The notes under the pieces are model-generated. The model ran no database searches. It had not been told where the DNA came from and was given only the letters and a program-made list of their open reading frames with translations. DNA of 64,000 nt from Pseudeuparius sepicola (Eukaryota > Arthropoda > Insecta > Coleoptera > Anthribidae). Shown here in pieces: positions 26,606 through 35,910 of this stretch. A program made the translations under genes and the position numbers. The stretch is taken from NCBI GenBank assembly GCA_963920635.1, contig OY987298.1, forward strand, positions 150,510,257 to 150,574,256, written 5' to 3'. Within the stretch, counting starts at the first letter, position 1; each line of letters opens with the position of its first letter.

Positions 26606-28127
26606 CAGGGTGATTTTTTTTCGATAACCACTATGGGGATCTCGGAAACTAGCAGAGCTAGAACAAAGGTTAAATGGGGAAAGAATTGCGGTTTTGAGTG
26701 TTCAATCTAATGCCCCTTTTGTATTTTTAAAAAAGTTCATGGCTCACCAGATATTTTGAAGAGTGATTTTTTGCTATTTCATCAGATCTATGTAGCTCCG
26801 TTATTTCTGATTATACAAAAAAACTGTAGAGACAAAAATTCTAGATAATTTTGGGCTTACCTAATAAGATAATCTTATCCAATTTTTTATGTTGTTTGTA
26901 ATTTTTGAGATATGACATAAACTTGTGTTTTTTTTTTAAATGTAAATCATAGTCGGCTGTGGCCTTATCAAATCGGCCATTTTTTGAGCTTTCCGAAAAT
27001 AGAATACTCGGCATAGTTATTATAAAAATAAAATAGCTATGGCTAATTTTCTGATTTTTTTAAATTTTCACATAGTCAGTCATGGAATATTTTCATAATT
27101 ACGTTCTATTTTATAATAAGACATACCTACTTCAAACTTTCAAATATTTTATTTTTAGCTGGTAACAAAATGTAACAAAATAGAACAAAATGATGGAGCT
27201 CCACCACATAATTATTTGCCCGTAAGAAATTACCTAGATCATCTCTATCCAAATAGTTGGATAGGGAGAAATAGACCTATTTCCTGGCAGCCCCGATCCC
27301 CCGATTTGTCTGTTTTGGATTTCTTTTGCGGGGAACAGTACAAAATAAAATATGAAACAATTGTTGAATTAAGAGCAGCTGTTTTAGAAGCAATTGCCAG
27401 TATTGACAGGCGCTCTCTAAGAAAGGTGACAAATTCAGTTTTAAAAAGATGCAATATTTGCATAAATAATAATGGTGGATTGTTTGAACACCTTTTTTTA
27501 TTTTAAAAGGTGACCTTTTAAAATAATAATAATTTGAATTTGAGTTTTTTAATTTTTGTTTTATTTTGTTACATTTTGTTACCAGCTAAAACAAAATATT
27601 AGAAAGTACGTCTTATTATAAAATAGAACGTAATTATGAAAATATTCCATAGCTGATTATGTGAACATTTAAAAAAAAACATAAAATTAGCTATAGATCT
27701 TTTATTTTTTATAATAACTATGCCGAGTATTATATCTTTGAAAAGCTCAAAAAATGGCCGATTTTATAAGGCCACAGCCAACTATGATTTACATTTAAAA
27801 AAAACACAAGTTTATGTCATATCTCAAAAATCACAAACAACATAAAAAATTGGACTAGATTACCTTATTAAGCCCAAAATTATCTACAATTTTAGTCCGT
27901 ACAGTTTTTCTGTATAATCAGAAATAACGGAGCTACATAGACCTGATGAAATAGCAAAAAATCACTATTCTCAAAAAATATCTAGTGATCCATGAACTTT
28001 TTTTAAAAATCCAAAAGGGGCATTAGATTGAGCATTCAAAACTGCAATTCTTTCCCCATTTAACCTTTGTTCTAGCTCTGCTAGTTTCCGACATCCCTAT
28101 AGTGGGCATCGAAAAAAACTCACCCTG
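26606..28127 (+). mobile_element. mariner-related deletion derivative with long inverted arms
   Basis: TA duplications flank CAGGGTGA ends (26604-26605 and 28128-28129). The arms run for several hundred bp, with landmarks such as CTAGCAGAGCTAGAACAAAG. At the centre is a remnant of a transposase C-terminus. A truncated relative lies at 55087-55971. Confidence 0.8.
27216..27506 (+). pseudogene. mariner/Tc-type transposase C-terminal fragment
   Basis: The frame contains WIGRNRPISWQPRSPDLSVLDFF, whose SPDL..LDF block carries the third catalytic aspartate of IS630/Tc1/mariner transposases. The first two catalytic residues are absent because the N-terminal two thirds is deleted. The first codon is CTG/TTG-type context rather than a defensible start, so this is a remnant. 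Confidence 0.75.
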
Positions 28128-29574
28128 TATAACCTACATGCGCGATACACAGATAAAATGGTATGCCAGCTAGGAGAACGAAAATTAAACTCTATTGCAC
28201 AATTTGCGCACCTACGTACGTCACTTCGACAAAAGCGCGGCCAGCTTACAAAAAATAGTCCTGAAACTAGTCTCACCGGCATACGTCAATTATTATCAAA
28301 ACAGAATGTAGGCAACTTGAGACACCTTGGTGTATATGTGGTTGCCTAGCTCACTATAAAACTAGTCAAATTTCCGTTTAAAATTAAAAGGTAGCCATGA
28401 TTTTGTCGGCATCTGGCGAGTCAAGTGTGCCTCAAAACAGTTGAATTGAGTTGAATAGTCAGCAGTCAGCAGGACCATTCAAAGTGTTGGTGTGACTTTT
28501 TTGTAAACTGATCGACACGTCAATAAAAACTAGGTAATTTGGTAGTGTGTATAGTAGATAAAAAACTTTTTTTACTACTAACCTGAGAAATCACCATTAT
28601 TTACCTCATTCCTCTAATATAAGAAGTAATATTTCTCTACCTAGGTAAATAATGATAATAAAAAAATACCTAGGTAAATAATGAAACATTTTCTACATAT
28701 ATATTTGATAGTATATTATACACTTAGGTTGAGAAGTGAGCCATTATATACCGAGCTTTTTTATATCTTGAGGCGCGTAGCGCCGAATTATATAATATGC
28801 GAGGTAAATAATGGCCTTCTCAACCTAAGTGTATATAGAATTTTTTTACTACTAACATTGAAATATTGCCATATTTTAGTTTATTTTAGTCATTTCTCGC
28901 TTTTTCAAATACTTAGAAATATCAAGTAGCCTGGGAGTTCAGTTGACAAGCTGATAAAATGACACTAATCTTTAAATGTCATATAAAAAATTTTTCATTA
29001 TTTACCTGTAGTCTATCCAAGATACAGCGGCAGTAGATATAAACAAAGTCACATGACCGCCTTGCGATCGATTACCAGGGTCGGACTAATATGAGATTCC
29101 AATTAAGTGGCATGTAATTCTCAACTAATTCTTTTAGAAGTTCTAAAATGTGTGTTTCTGCCTTTCGTGGATCTTTATAAATTTCCTTAAATGAAGTAGC
29201 AAAATAAATTTACAGAATATACTGCTCGACTGAGGGAAGAGCCGGCCCTGCATTCTGCTCGCCGCGTAAACACTTGACATTTTATGACGGCCAGACCAAT
29301 AAGAGAATAGGTCACGTGGTGGTCAATGTTTTGATCCACTGCCGCTGTATCTTGGATAGACTTTAGGTATTTTTTTATTATCATTATTTACCTAGGGTGA
29401 GAAATATTACTTCTCATTAGAGGAATGAGGTAAATAATGGTGATTTCTCAGGTTAGTAGTAAAAAAAAATTATTTTCATTTCGTCAGCTTGACAACTGAA
29501 CTCCCAGGTTAAATCTATTCAAATATGTAAAATATGGCAATATTTCAATGTTAGTAGTAAAAAAATTCTACATA

Positions 29575-31513
29575 CAGTGTGACCCATTTGTTTTGGGGTC
29601 AGTCTGTAAAAAGTGTATCAATCGTGCGATTTGGCTGATTTTTTTTTTAAATTGTAGAGCTCGATGAACTGCACATTTTGAACAAAAATTGCCTGGTTCG
29701 CATAAAATCCAAAGCCTACTATGACCGTTTTTATGAGCAAAATTTTAAGAAACCATATTAGCGTTTTTTTTTGAAAAAATCTGTGTGCGCCAATGGATTG
29801 AGCACCCCTCGAAATGGGTATGTACAAAATTTCATCAAAATATTTCAAGTAATAACGATTTTGTAGAAAAATTAAAAATGCAGCCAAGGTACGTCTTTAT
29901 TTTCAAAAATTCAAAGTTGGCCATGGAAAATAATTGAATTGTAATAATACAAACTTATGCTTATAAACACAAAACATAAAAACAATTAAAATTATAAAAT
30001 TTTTGTAACTTCTACCAAGCCTCCATTTTCTACAATGCATTTGTCGTTCCTCTTGCGTACATTCAAAATTACATTTCGTATTTGCTGTGGAGTAATTTCC
30101 TCACAACTACGGTTTATCCTAGCTTGCAGTTCTTGTAAATTATGGGGTCTTGACTTATAAACATTTTGCTTAAGTGTACCCCAAAGAAAAAAATCTAAAG
30201 GAGTTAAGTCCGGAGATCTCGGTGGCCACTCACAGAAAGGACTATTTCGCCCTATCCAACAGTTTTCAAAATTATTATCTAGCCAGTTTCTGATTAAACG
30301 AGCATTATGAATAGGACTGCCATCTAACTGTAACTTTAAATTTAAACGGTATCTTAATGGTAACTCATCTAAAGCATTTCTAAATTCAATTTCTAGAAAA
30401 TTCAAGAAGCCAGCCGCATTCAAATTCCCTTCAAAGAAAAATGGGCCAATTATTCTGTCGCGTAGTATTCCACACCAAACGTTAATTTTTTGTGAATATT
30501 GTCTCCTTGCATTTATTATAAACTCTGGATTTTCAGCTGACTAGTGACGGCAGTTTTGACTTGATACTACACCATTTGTAGTAAACGTGGCTTCGTCGGT
30601 GAATAAAATTTCATTTAAAAAGTTGCCATTATGGAGATATTCACCTTGCAGCCAATAGCAAAATTCTAATCTTCTCTCCTCATCTCCTGGTTCCAGGGTG
30701 TGCAAAAATTTTGGCTTAAACGGTTTTATTTTGTTTTGTCTCAAACATCTCCTTATACTCTCTCTGGGTATATGAAGGTCTAAACTAGCCGTTCGAACAC
30801 TATTTCGAGGATTGTCACTAAAGTATTGCAGAATTTGATTGTTATTTTCAACAAGTCCACGGCGTCCATTTTGCCTAGTTTTTAATAAATTTTTAGAAAT
30901 CGATCCAGTTTCATCAAAAATATTGTTTATACGTTGTACAGTACTTCGACTCACTGATCTACCTGGGTGTCTATTGTTAAATTCGGCCGCAGCTTCTGCT
31001 GCCGAGCGCTCGTTGCCGCCCACGAGTCGAACAATTTCTATTTTGTCTCTTATGCTTAAATATTCCATAATTATGATAATTAATTGTATTGAGCACAAAC
31101 AATTTCTGAACTCAATTTAGACAGTTTGACACTTAATAAAAGTAAACAATTCAATTATTTTCCATGGCCAACTTTGAATTTTTGAAAATAAAGACGTACC
31201 TTGGCTGCATTTTTAATTTTTCTACAAAATCGTTATTACTTGAAATATTTTGATGAAATTTTGTACATACCCATTTCGAGGGGTGCTCAATCCATTGGCG
31301 CACACAGATTTTTTCAAAAAAAAACGCTAATATGGTTTCTTAAAATTTTGCTCATAAAAACGGTCATAGTAGGCTTTGGATTTTATGCGAACCAGGCAAT
31401 TTTTGTTCAAAATGTGCAGTTCATCGAGCTCTACAATTTAAAAAAAAAATCAGCCAAATCGCACGATTGATACACTTTTTACAGACTGACCCCAAAACAA
31501 ATGGGTCACACTG
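29575..31513 (-). mobile_element. mariner-type transposon with 367-bp TIRs
   Basis: Ends CAGTGTGACCCATTTGTTTT with TA duplication (29573-29574 and 31514-31515). The TIRs 29575-29941 and 31147-31513 appear identical over 367 bp; each contains the same spurious 89-codon ORF. One transposase gene lies between them on the minus strand. Identical arms imply a recent insertion. Confidence 0.9.
29992..31098 (-). pseudogene. mariner-family transposase with one in-frame stop
   Basis: Reading from 31098 (or the nearby MEYLSIRDK methionine) the frame shows an N-terminal helix-turn-helix (VSRSTVQRI), a second HTH region, then FTDEAT with the first catalytic Asp. A TAG follows at about 30541-30543, after which the same frame continues to 29992. 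The second part has QLDGSPIHNA and SPDLTPLDFF, giving the second and third Asp 42 residues apart by my count, which recalls DD41D (rosa-like) mariners. The stop sits where a tryptophan is usual, so one G-to-A change may be the only lesion. Confidence 0.85.
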
Positions 31514-31639
31514 TACATTTCGGTTGAGGCCATTATTTACCTCGCATATTATATCCTTTCGGCGCTACGCGCCTCTGAATATAAAAATGCGCGGTAAATA
31601 ATGGCTTACTTCTCAACCTAATTGTATAATATACTAATT

Positions 31640-32734
31640 ATTAGTGGCGGGCATTTGTGTAAAAATTACTACGCGTACAGTGGATTGTCAACTTTCCGTT
31701 TTTAGCCAATAATTCTGTCAAATCTCAATAGATTTCTAAAAACGATACCTACATCACTGTATTTGCAATAAAAAGGGCTTTAAAATGATGCGCCACAAGG
31801 GGGGTAGTTCCATTTGAAATTTTAAAGTTGGGGTTGCTAGGGATTAGGGAACATAATATCGGGTTGGCTTGGCTGTCAAAAAAGCTTCCCCCCCCAAAAA
31901 AAAAAACAAAAATCGACGGGTCTCGGCGAATTTTCAAATATTTTCGGTTTTCTAATTTTTGGGGGTCAAGTTTTCGTTGGGAAACCCTGTAGGTATATTA
32001 AAACTGAAGCAAGTTACGTTGTAAATATTTTATTAATACGTAAGCTTTGCTAGGCAACACTTTTTGTACCTAGCAACCAAAATAACAGGGCACTGGCGAG
32101 TATGTAAAATTTACTGTACGGAGGAAGGAACAGGAAAAACAAACATACTATAGTTTCAAAGCCTAGTTACATTTTAAATTTCGTCATCTAAATTGCACGG
32201 GTTATGTACCAAAAGCTTTCAGGCAAATTTATGTATCCGTTTCGGAGAAACGCTATGATAGACGACACACTTTATGTACGCCATAAAAATCTATATAGGC
32301 CGCATTTTCGTCTGCAAAGGCTACAAAGGACACACATCCCGGTAAATTAATAAAAGCCGGCAATTTTTTCGTTCTACGAAATCCCCCTGAAAGCAGGACA
32401 CAAAGGGGGGACAAATTCTTTTAGCTCGCGGAAGCAAGGCAGTCATTTCGGCTGGCAATATATCATATTAACGCCGGCAGGGAAATGCGCGGCAACAAGA
32501 ACGCCAGGACTTAATGCAGATGGCGTCGAACCAGGGGCGTAACGGATGAAAAAGTTATGAAGATAAAATGTTAAGGCGGCATCGCGCTAAATCCAATATA
32601 GCTGCGTACAAATAGAGTAGATAGACGCAAAGAACTTTGCAAAAAAATATCCTTAAAACTTTCGAAAAAATATTAACAAAGGGCGCAACCATCTTGGGAC
32701 TTTTTGTGTACTGATTAGAATGTTAGTAATCACC
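31640..32734. other. no gene seen
   Basis: Mixed sequence without a supported ORF, RNA gene or paired repeat. Confidence 0.4.
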
Positions 32735-33074
32735 CACGGGCGTAGCCAAGGGGGGGGGGTTTCGGGGGTTCAAACCCCCCCCGCCCGAAATAAGCAAAAT
32801 ATTACCTAATATTATACCGAAAAAATACGAGGAGTGAAGAGTTAAATTATTATTACGTTTGAATATATTATGTAGTAATAGTAGCGCCTAGCGCCATCTT
32901 TTGACGAGAGGCAGACGCAGTTGCAGCCGAACTATTTTGTATTGTAGGGACACTTTGCGTTGTTTCCCGATTATTCGCCACGCCCCTCGGTCGAAATGAG
33001 CGGAACTTTGTGGAAGTTCGTGGAAGTTTCTGGACGGCTACTGGGCTGCTATATAAGCGGCGCCGCGGCGCGTG

Positions 33075-33080
33075 ACCGCG
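33075..33080. repeat. Polinton target-site duplication, left
   Basis: ACCGCG directly before the first base of the left TIR, repeated at 50388-50393. It occurs once in the uninterrupted hAT copy (57207-57212, complement). Six base pairs is the usual Polinton duplication. Confidence 0.93.
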
Positions 33081-33100
33081 AGTAGAGATACTAAGAGAGC

Positions 33101-33136
33101 ACCAGACCAGACTTGTCGAAACCTGTCTGGTCTGGT
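33101..33136. other. terminal hairpin of the left TIR
   Basis: ACCAGACCAGAC and its perfect complement GTCTGGTCTGGT are separated by 12 nt, 20 bp from the element end. The same hairpin lies at 50332-50367. It could serve replication-initiation or integrase recognition; that role is inference. Confidence 0.6.
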
Positions 33137-33244
33137 ACTCTCCTAGGTTTTGCCCGTCTCCCCACTCTCTCCCCACTCCTATTGAAACAGCTATATAGGA
33201 GAGGTTCAACTAAGATCTCATCAGACACGCAGATCATTTACAAC

Positions 33245-33532
33245 ATGTCCTTCTTAAATAGTTTAAACAATTTGCTGGTGAAAAATCTGGTGAATGTTCG
33301 AGATTTGGAAGTAAATAAAAAATTTGAGATCCAGTGTTTTAAGAGAATAAATACCAAGTTTGGGGAAAAGGTAGTGGTGGAATTTGCCGACTTCAAGACC
33401 ATCCTGCCTCAGCGTTTTACGGAGCAATTAACTTAAGAGCGAATTGACGAATTGAATGGTGACAAAAGGTATTTTTTAACAAGCTTGGGGCCCGTCGGCA
33501 AGACTACAAATATTATATTTTCTGAAGCATGA
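33245..33532 (+). pseudogene. TIR-encoded small protein, left copy with premature stop
   Basis: The first ATG after the TATATAG box gives a frame that stops at TAA 33434-33436 (63 residues). It continues open to 33532, exactly as the intact 95-residue version does in the right TIR (50223-49936). One base differs (C in the right copy). The protein is basic, with alternating beta-like segments (KKFEIQCF, EKVVVEFADF) that could form an OB-like barrel, but I do not recognise the family with confidence. Its stop overlaps the next start as ATGA. Confidence 0.6.
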
Positions 33533-33630
33533 GCGAGAGACTGCGGCGATATATGGAGGCACTCGAAGAGCTGAGACGCTTGATTATTATGTATGAACTA
33601 ACTAAAAAGTTTAGAAATGTAAAGTTGTGA
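33529..33630 (+). CDS. 33-residue TIR-encoded peptide, left copy
   Basis: Starts in an ATGA overlap with the preceding frame and ends just before an AATAAAA polyadenylation signal at about 33632. Predicted to be one charged amphipathic helix (MSERLRRYMEALEELRRL). The right TIR encodes the same peptide (49939-49838). The tight coupling suggests a bicistronic unit; function unknown. Confidence 0.45.
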   Translation: MSERLRRYMEALEELRRLIIMYELTKKFRNVKL

Positions 33631-33670
33631 AAATAAAAAATATTATTTGTTTGTGTGTTTTTTATTTCCC

Positions 33671-33678
33671 TATATAAG
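33671..33678 (+). promoter_or_regulatory. TATA box of the PLA2 gene
   Basis: TATATAAG, 33 bp before the ATG at 33711 and just inside the left TIR. Confidence 0.6.
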
Positions 33679-33710
33679 AGGGTGTGATTGAATAAACCTG
33701 TGTCAATCCA

Positions 33711-34478
33711 ATGCTGGTTGTTAAAGGGGGTGGAGTGTTGAACACATTAATTGACAAATTACCGATCGAGTTACATTTTCCGGGATACCAGTATTGTGGC
33801 CCTGGTACTAAATTAGAAAAACGTCTTTCTAGGGGTGATACTGGCATAAACAAGTTGGATGAATCTTGCTTAATTCATGATGTTGCATACAGTAAAAACA
33901 AATCATTAGAAGAACGACGCAAGGCAGATTGGGAACTGGAAAATCGGGCTTGGGATAGAGTCAAATCAAGAGACGCCAAATTTGGTGAGAAAACAGCTGC
34001 CTGGTTCGTTACGAGTGCAATGAAAGTTAAAAGGAAATTGGGTATGGGTATGAAACGCCCATTTTCGTTTAGAAGGGATATTGTAAAGAAGGTTGAAAAA
34101 GCCCTAAAGAAATCTTTTACTAACAATGAGTTGAATGATCTAAAAAAATTGAAAAAATCATCGTTAGCAGCCGTGAGAGCAGCACGCGTGCACATAAAAA
34201 AAGCGGGTGGAAAAAGTAAACTAAGAATACCTAGAATTATTCCCTTTGAAGAAAAGAAAGGAGGTTTTCTCCCGCTTCTGCCTATACTGGCTGCTTTAGG
34301 GGCCCTTGGTTCTATAGCCGGAGGGGCTAGCAGTATAGCCAAAACAATAATTGACGTAAATAATACAAAAAAGCTGATGGAGAATGGAAAGCAATCTATG
34401 AAGATCGTCGGTTCTGGACTCTATTTGCGGAAAAATAAACGTGGGTTCGGTCTTTTTTTAAAGAAAAAAAACTATTGA
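33711..34478 (+). CDS. PLA2-domain minor capsid protein
   Basis: 255 residues from an ATG just after a TATA box. Residues 28-33 (YCGPGT) match the phospholipase A2 calcium loop, and H56-D57 in CLIHDVAY is the catalytic pair, with conserved Cys and Asp around it. Parvovirus-like capsids use such a domain to breach endosomes; in adintoviruses a PLA2-bearing virion protein is known. A basic middle (about 100-180) may bind DNA. A glycine/alanine-rich hydrophobic stretch (about 186-215: LPILAALGALGSIAGG) resembles membrane-lytic capsid peptides, followed by a GSGLYL..GFGLFL tail. The last codons contain two -1 slippery heptamers in phase with the protease frame. Intact. Confidence 0.85.
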   Translation: MLVVKGGGVLNTLIDKLPIELHFPGYQYCGPGTKLEKRLSRGDTGINKLDESCLIHDVAYSKNKSLEERRKADWELENRAWDRVKSRDAKFGEKTAAWFVTSAMKVKRKLGMGMKRPFSFRRDIVKKVEKALKKSFTNNELNDLKKLKKSSLAAVRAARVHIKKAGGKSKLRIPRIIPFEEKKGGFLPLLPILAALGALGSIAGGASSIAKTIIDVNNTKKLMENGKQSMKIVGSGLYLRKNKRGFGLFLKKKNY

Positions 34479-34825
34479 AGCCGCCCAACAGACCTTTATC
34501 CAACCTAGATTTACTTAAATATGCCGATGGAATTCCTTACTTTAGAGGTGTGTATATGAGAGATACACTACCTAAAAACCCGAGAAAAAATGAGTTGGCC
34601 ATTTTAAATTTGGATGTGCAGAGGAACTCCGGGTCTCATTGGGTGGCATATCGCAAGAGAGGAAGAAAATGCGAGTATTTCGACAGCTTTGGCAACCTGA
34701 AACCGCCAAAAGAACTCATCAGATATTTGGGAAATGAGGTTGAAGTTGAATATAACAACAATTCTTATCAAAACTATAACGAGATGAACTGTGGTCATTT
34801 GTGTCTAAGCTTCCTAAGAAACTAA
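34439..34825 (+). CDS. adenain-like cysteine protease, probably a -1 frameshift product
   Basis: The frame is open from 34439 and the protein is recognisable from about 34496. It holds FRGVYMRDTLP, catalytic His in SHWVAY, acidic residue in YFDSFG, and the nucleophile Cys in MNCGHLCLSFL, the order of adenovirus-type maturation proteases. About 115 residues is short but usual for Polintons. The first in-frame ATG (M in GVYMRD, near 34557) would remove conserved N-terminal sequence. The frame is -1 to the preceding PLA2 gene and overlaps it by 40 nt, with T TTT TTA at 34454-34460 and A AAA AAC at 34466-34472. Fusion by programmed frameshifting is therefore likely; a TTG start or re-initiation at the TGA is the alternative. 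It presumably cleaves capsid precursors during assembly. Confidence 0.85.
   Translation, partial: TWVRSFFKEKKLLKPPNRPLSNLDLLKYADGIPYFRGVYMRDTLPKNPRKNELAILNLDVQRNSGSHWVAYRKRGRKCEYFDSFGNLKPPKELIRYLGNEVEVEYNNNSYQNYNEMNCGHLCLSFLRN
34454..34472 (+). promoter_or_regulatory. tandem -1 frameshift heptamers
   Basis: In the PLA2 reading phase the bases split as T|TTT|TTA and, 12 nt later, A|AAA|AAC. Both are canonical X XXY YYZ slippery sites used by retroviruses. Slipping -1 at either enters the protease frame without a stop. The zero-frame stop is at 34476-34478. I cannot verify a downstream pseudoknot by eye. Confidence 0.6.
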
Positions 34826-34928
34826 ATAAAATTTCAAAATATGAAGTGTGTTTAATTTGTTCCCAAAAGTCGCCGAAAATATTCTGAATACCAATTAGAC
34901 AATAACAATAACAGTTTTCAAGTTTTTC

Positions 34929-34936
34929 TATAAAAG
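34929..34936 (+). promoter_or_regulatory. TATA box of the penton-like gene
   Basis: TATAAAAG, 29 bp before the ATG at 34965, following the AATAAA signal of the previous unit near 34825. Confidence 0.65.
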
Positions 34937-34964
34937 GGGTAGTTGAGGAGAGAATTCATCAATT

Positions 34965-35675
34965 ATGTCGCTGTTGTTCACACTACACGGATTTACTTCC
35001 ACACTGTCTATTGACTTTAATATTCCTATACATTTAGAATCAGATTTTGAGTATGGTTTGGCCCTGCTAGGATTTCACACATATAACAGTATACCCAATA
35101 TAGATGTTGGTGTCAACAAATTTTATTATATAAATGCTGATGGGTATCGCAAATGTTTAGTAATCCCCACAGGCTCGTACGAAATTGAGGCCCTAGAAAA
35201 GTACATAGTTGGCGCTTTAAGAAAGGAGGAGTCTGATCAGAAAAATCCAATTTCAATAAAAGCCAATAACAGTACTTTAAAGTGTGAAATTTACAGTGAT
35301 AAATATACAGTAGATTTTCTACCAACAGACTCTATTGCTCATGTGTTAGGATTTTCTCCTAGTCTATTAGAGTCTGGACAATTACATACTTCTGATATAT
35401 CTGTAAATATCGTGAAGGTCAGAACTATACATATAGATTGTAACGTAACATCTGGAGCATACTATAAAAATCAACCAACTCATACGATTTACGAGTTTGC
35501 AGTTAGCAGCGATCCTGGTTACGCTATAGACGAGTCTCCGAAAAATCTGGTGTACATGCCAGTTGCAAAGCGTGAGATTAATAATTTGACTGTAAATATT
35601 CTCGATCAGAACTCTCAACCTGTAAATTTTAGAGGTGAGGAAATAATTGTACGGTTGGAGTTGAAGCGTGTATGA
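34965..35675 (+). CDS. penton-like minor capsid protein
   Basis: 236 residues, intact, with its own TATA box. The protein is beta-rich with GLALLGFHTYNSIPNI near the N-terminus, an FLPTDSIAHVLGF block in the middle and a C-terminal QPVNFRGEEIIVRLELK motif. These mark the Polinton minor capsid protein, a single jelly roll expected to sit at the five-fold vertices. It precedes the major capsid gene, as is common. The stop overlaps a GTG of the next small frame. No signal peptide or membrane segment. Confidence 0.88.
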   Translation: MSLLFTLHGFTSTLSIDFNIPIHLESDFEYGLALLGFHTYNSIPNIDVGVNKFYYINADGYRKCLVIPTGSYEIEALEKYIVGALRKEESDQKNPISIKANNSTLKCEIYSDKYTVDFLPTDSIAHVLGFSPSLLESGQLHTSDISVNIVKVRTIHIDCNVTSGAYYKNQPTHTIYEFAVSSDPGYAIDESPKNLVYMPVAKREINNLTVNILDQNSQPVNFRGEEIIVRLELKRV

Positions 35676-35688
35676 AATTTTTGTGAAA

Positions 35689-35910
35689 ATGGTTTTGGTT
35701 TTTGATGACAGATATCAACCGTATAAAAGGCAATCACAATGCTCCAAAAATTCACTAACAAATATTTCACCGAAGAGTGCAGATCGTCTCTCGTTGGAAA
35801 ATCAACAATTTTTAAAAGATATTTCACCGAAGAGTGCAGATCGTCTCTCGTTGGAAAATCAAGAATTTTTGAAAGCACTTGGCTATGTCCCTAACACCTC
35901 AAGTGTTTAA
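35689..35910 (+). CDS. small protein with a duplicated 19-residue unit
   Basis: 73 residues from ATG 35689. A 57-bp direct repeat (35764-35820, then 35821-35877) encodes SPKSADRLSLENQ..FLK twice, in frame. A TATAAAAG at 35722 lies inside it and may serve the capsid gene. Its end overlaps the start of the major capsid gene by 26 nt in another frame. The repeated unit is charged and probably helical; it could be a capsid cement or scaffold peptide, but I do not recognise it. Confidence 0.55.
   Translation: MVLVFDDRYQPYKRQSQCSKNSLTNISPKSADRLSLENQQFLKDISPKSADRLSLENQEFLKALGYVPNTSSV

Larger units (their letters stand above)
28551..31640. repeat. complex inverted-repeat zone around the mariner element
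   Basis: Several segments pair in inverted order: 28840-28900 with 29531-29571, 28930-28960 with 29478-29510, 28996-29035 with 29338-29390, 28720-28830 with 31525-31625. The 12-mer AGGTAAATAATG or its complement recurs near 28603, 28643, 28672, 28802, 28997, 29382, 29429 and 31532. No gene of its own is seen, so it may be a non-autonomous element split by the mariner insertion. Confidence 0.6.
33081..33664 (+). repeat. Polinton left TIR
   Basis: Pairs with 49804-50387. Differences I can see are confined to the outermost 23 bp (short AGTAGAG/CTAAGAG-type repeats) and one C-to-T change at 33434. It carries a hairpin, a TATATAG box near 33192 and two small overlapping ORFs. Confidence 0.95.

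Noticed and set aside
29618..31470. Two identical 89-codon ORFs facing each other
   Set aside because: They are the same sequence in the two mariner TIRs; no domain and no promoter.
33113..33436. Longer version of the TIR protein starting at 33113
   Set aside because: Needs a TTG start inside the terminal hairpin and crosses the TATA box; the ATG at 33245 is better.
33875..34342. 155-codon minus-strand ORF
   Set aside because: Shadow of the PLA2 gene on the opposite strand.
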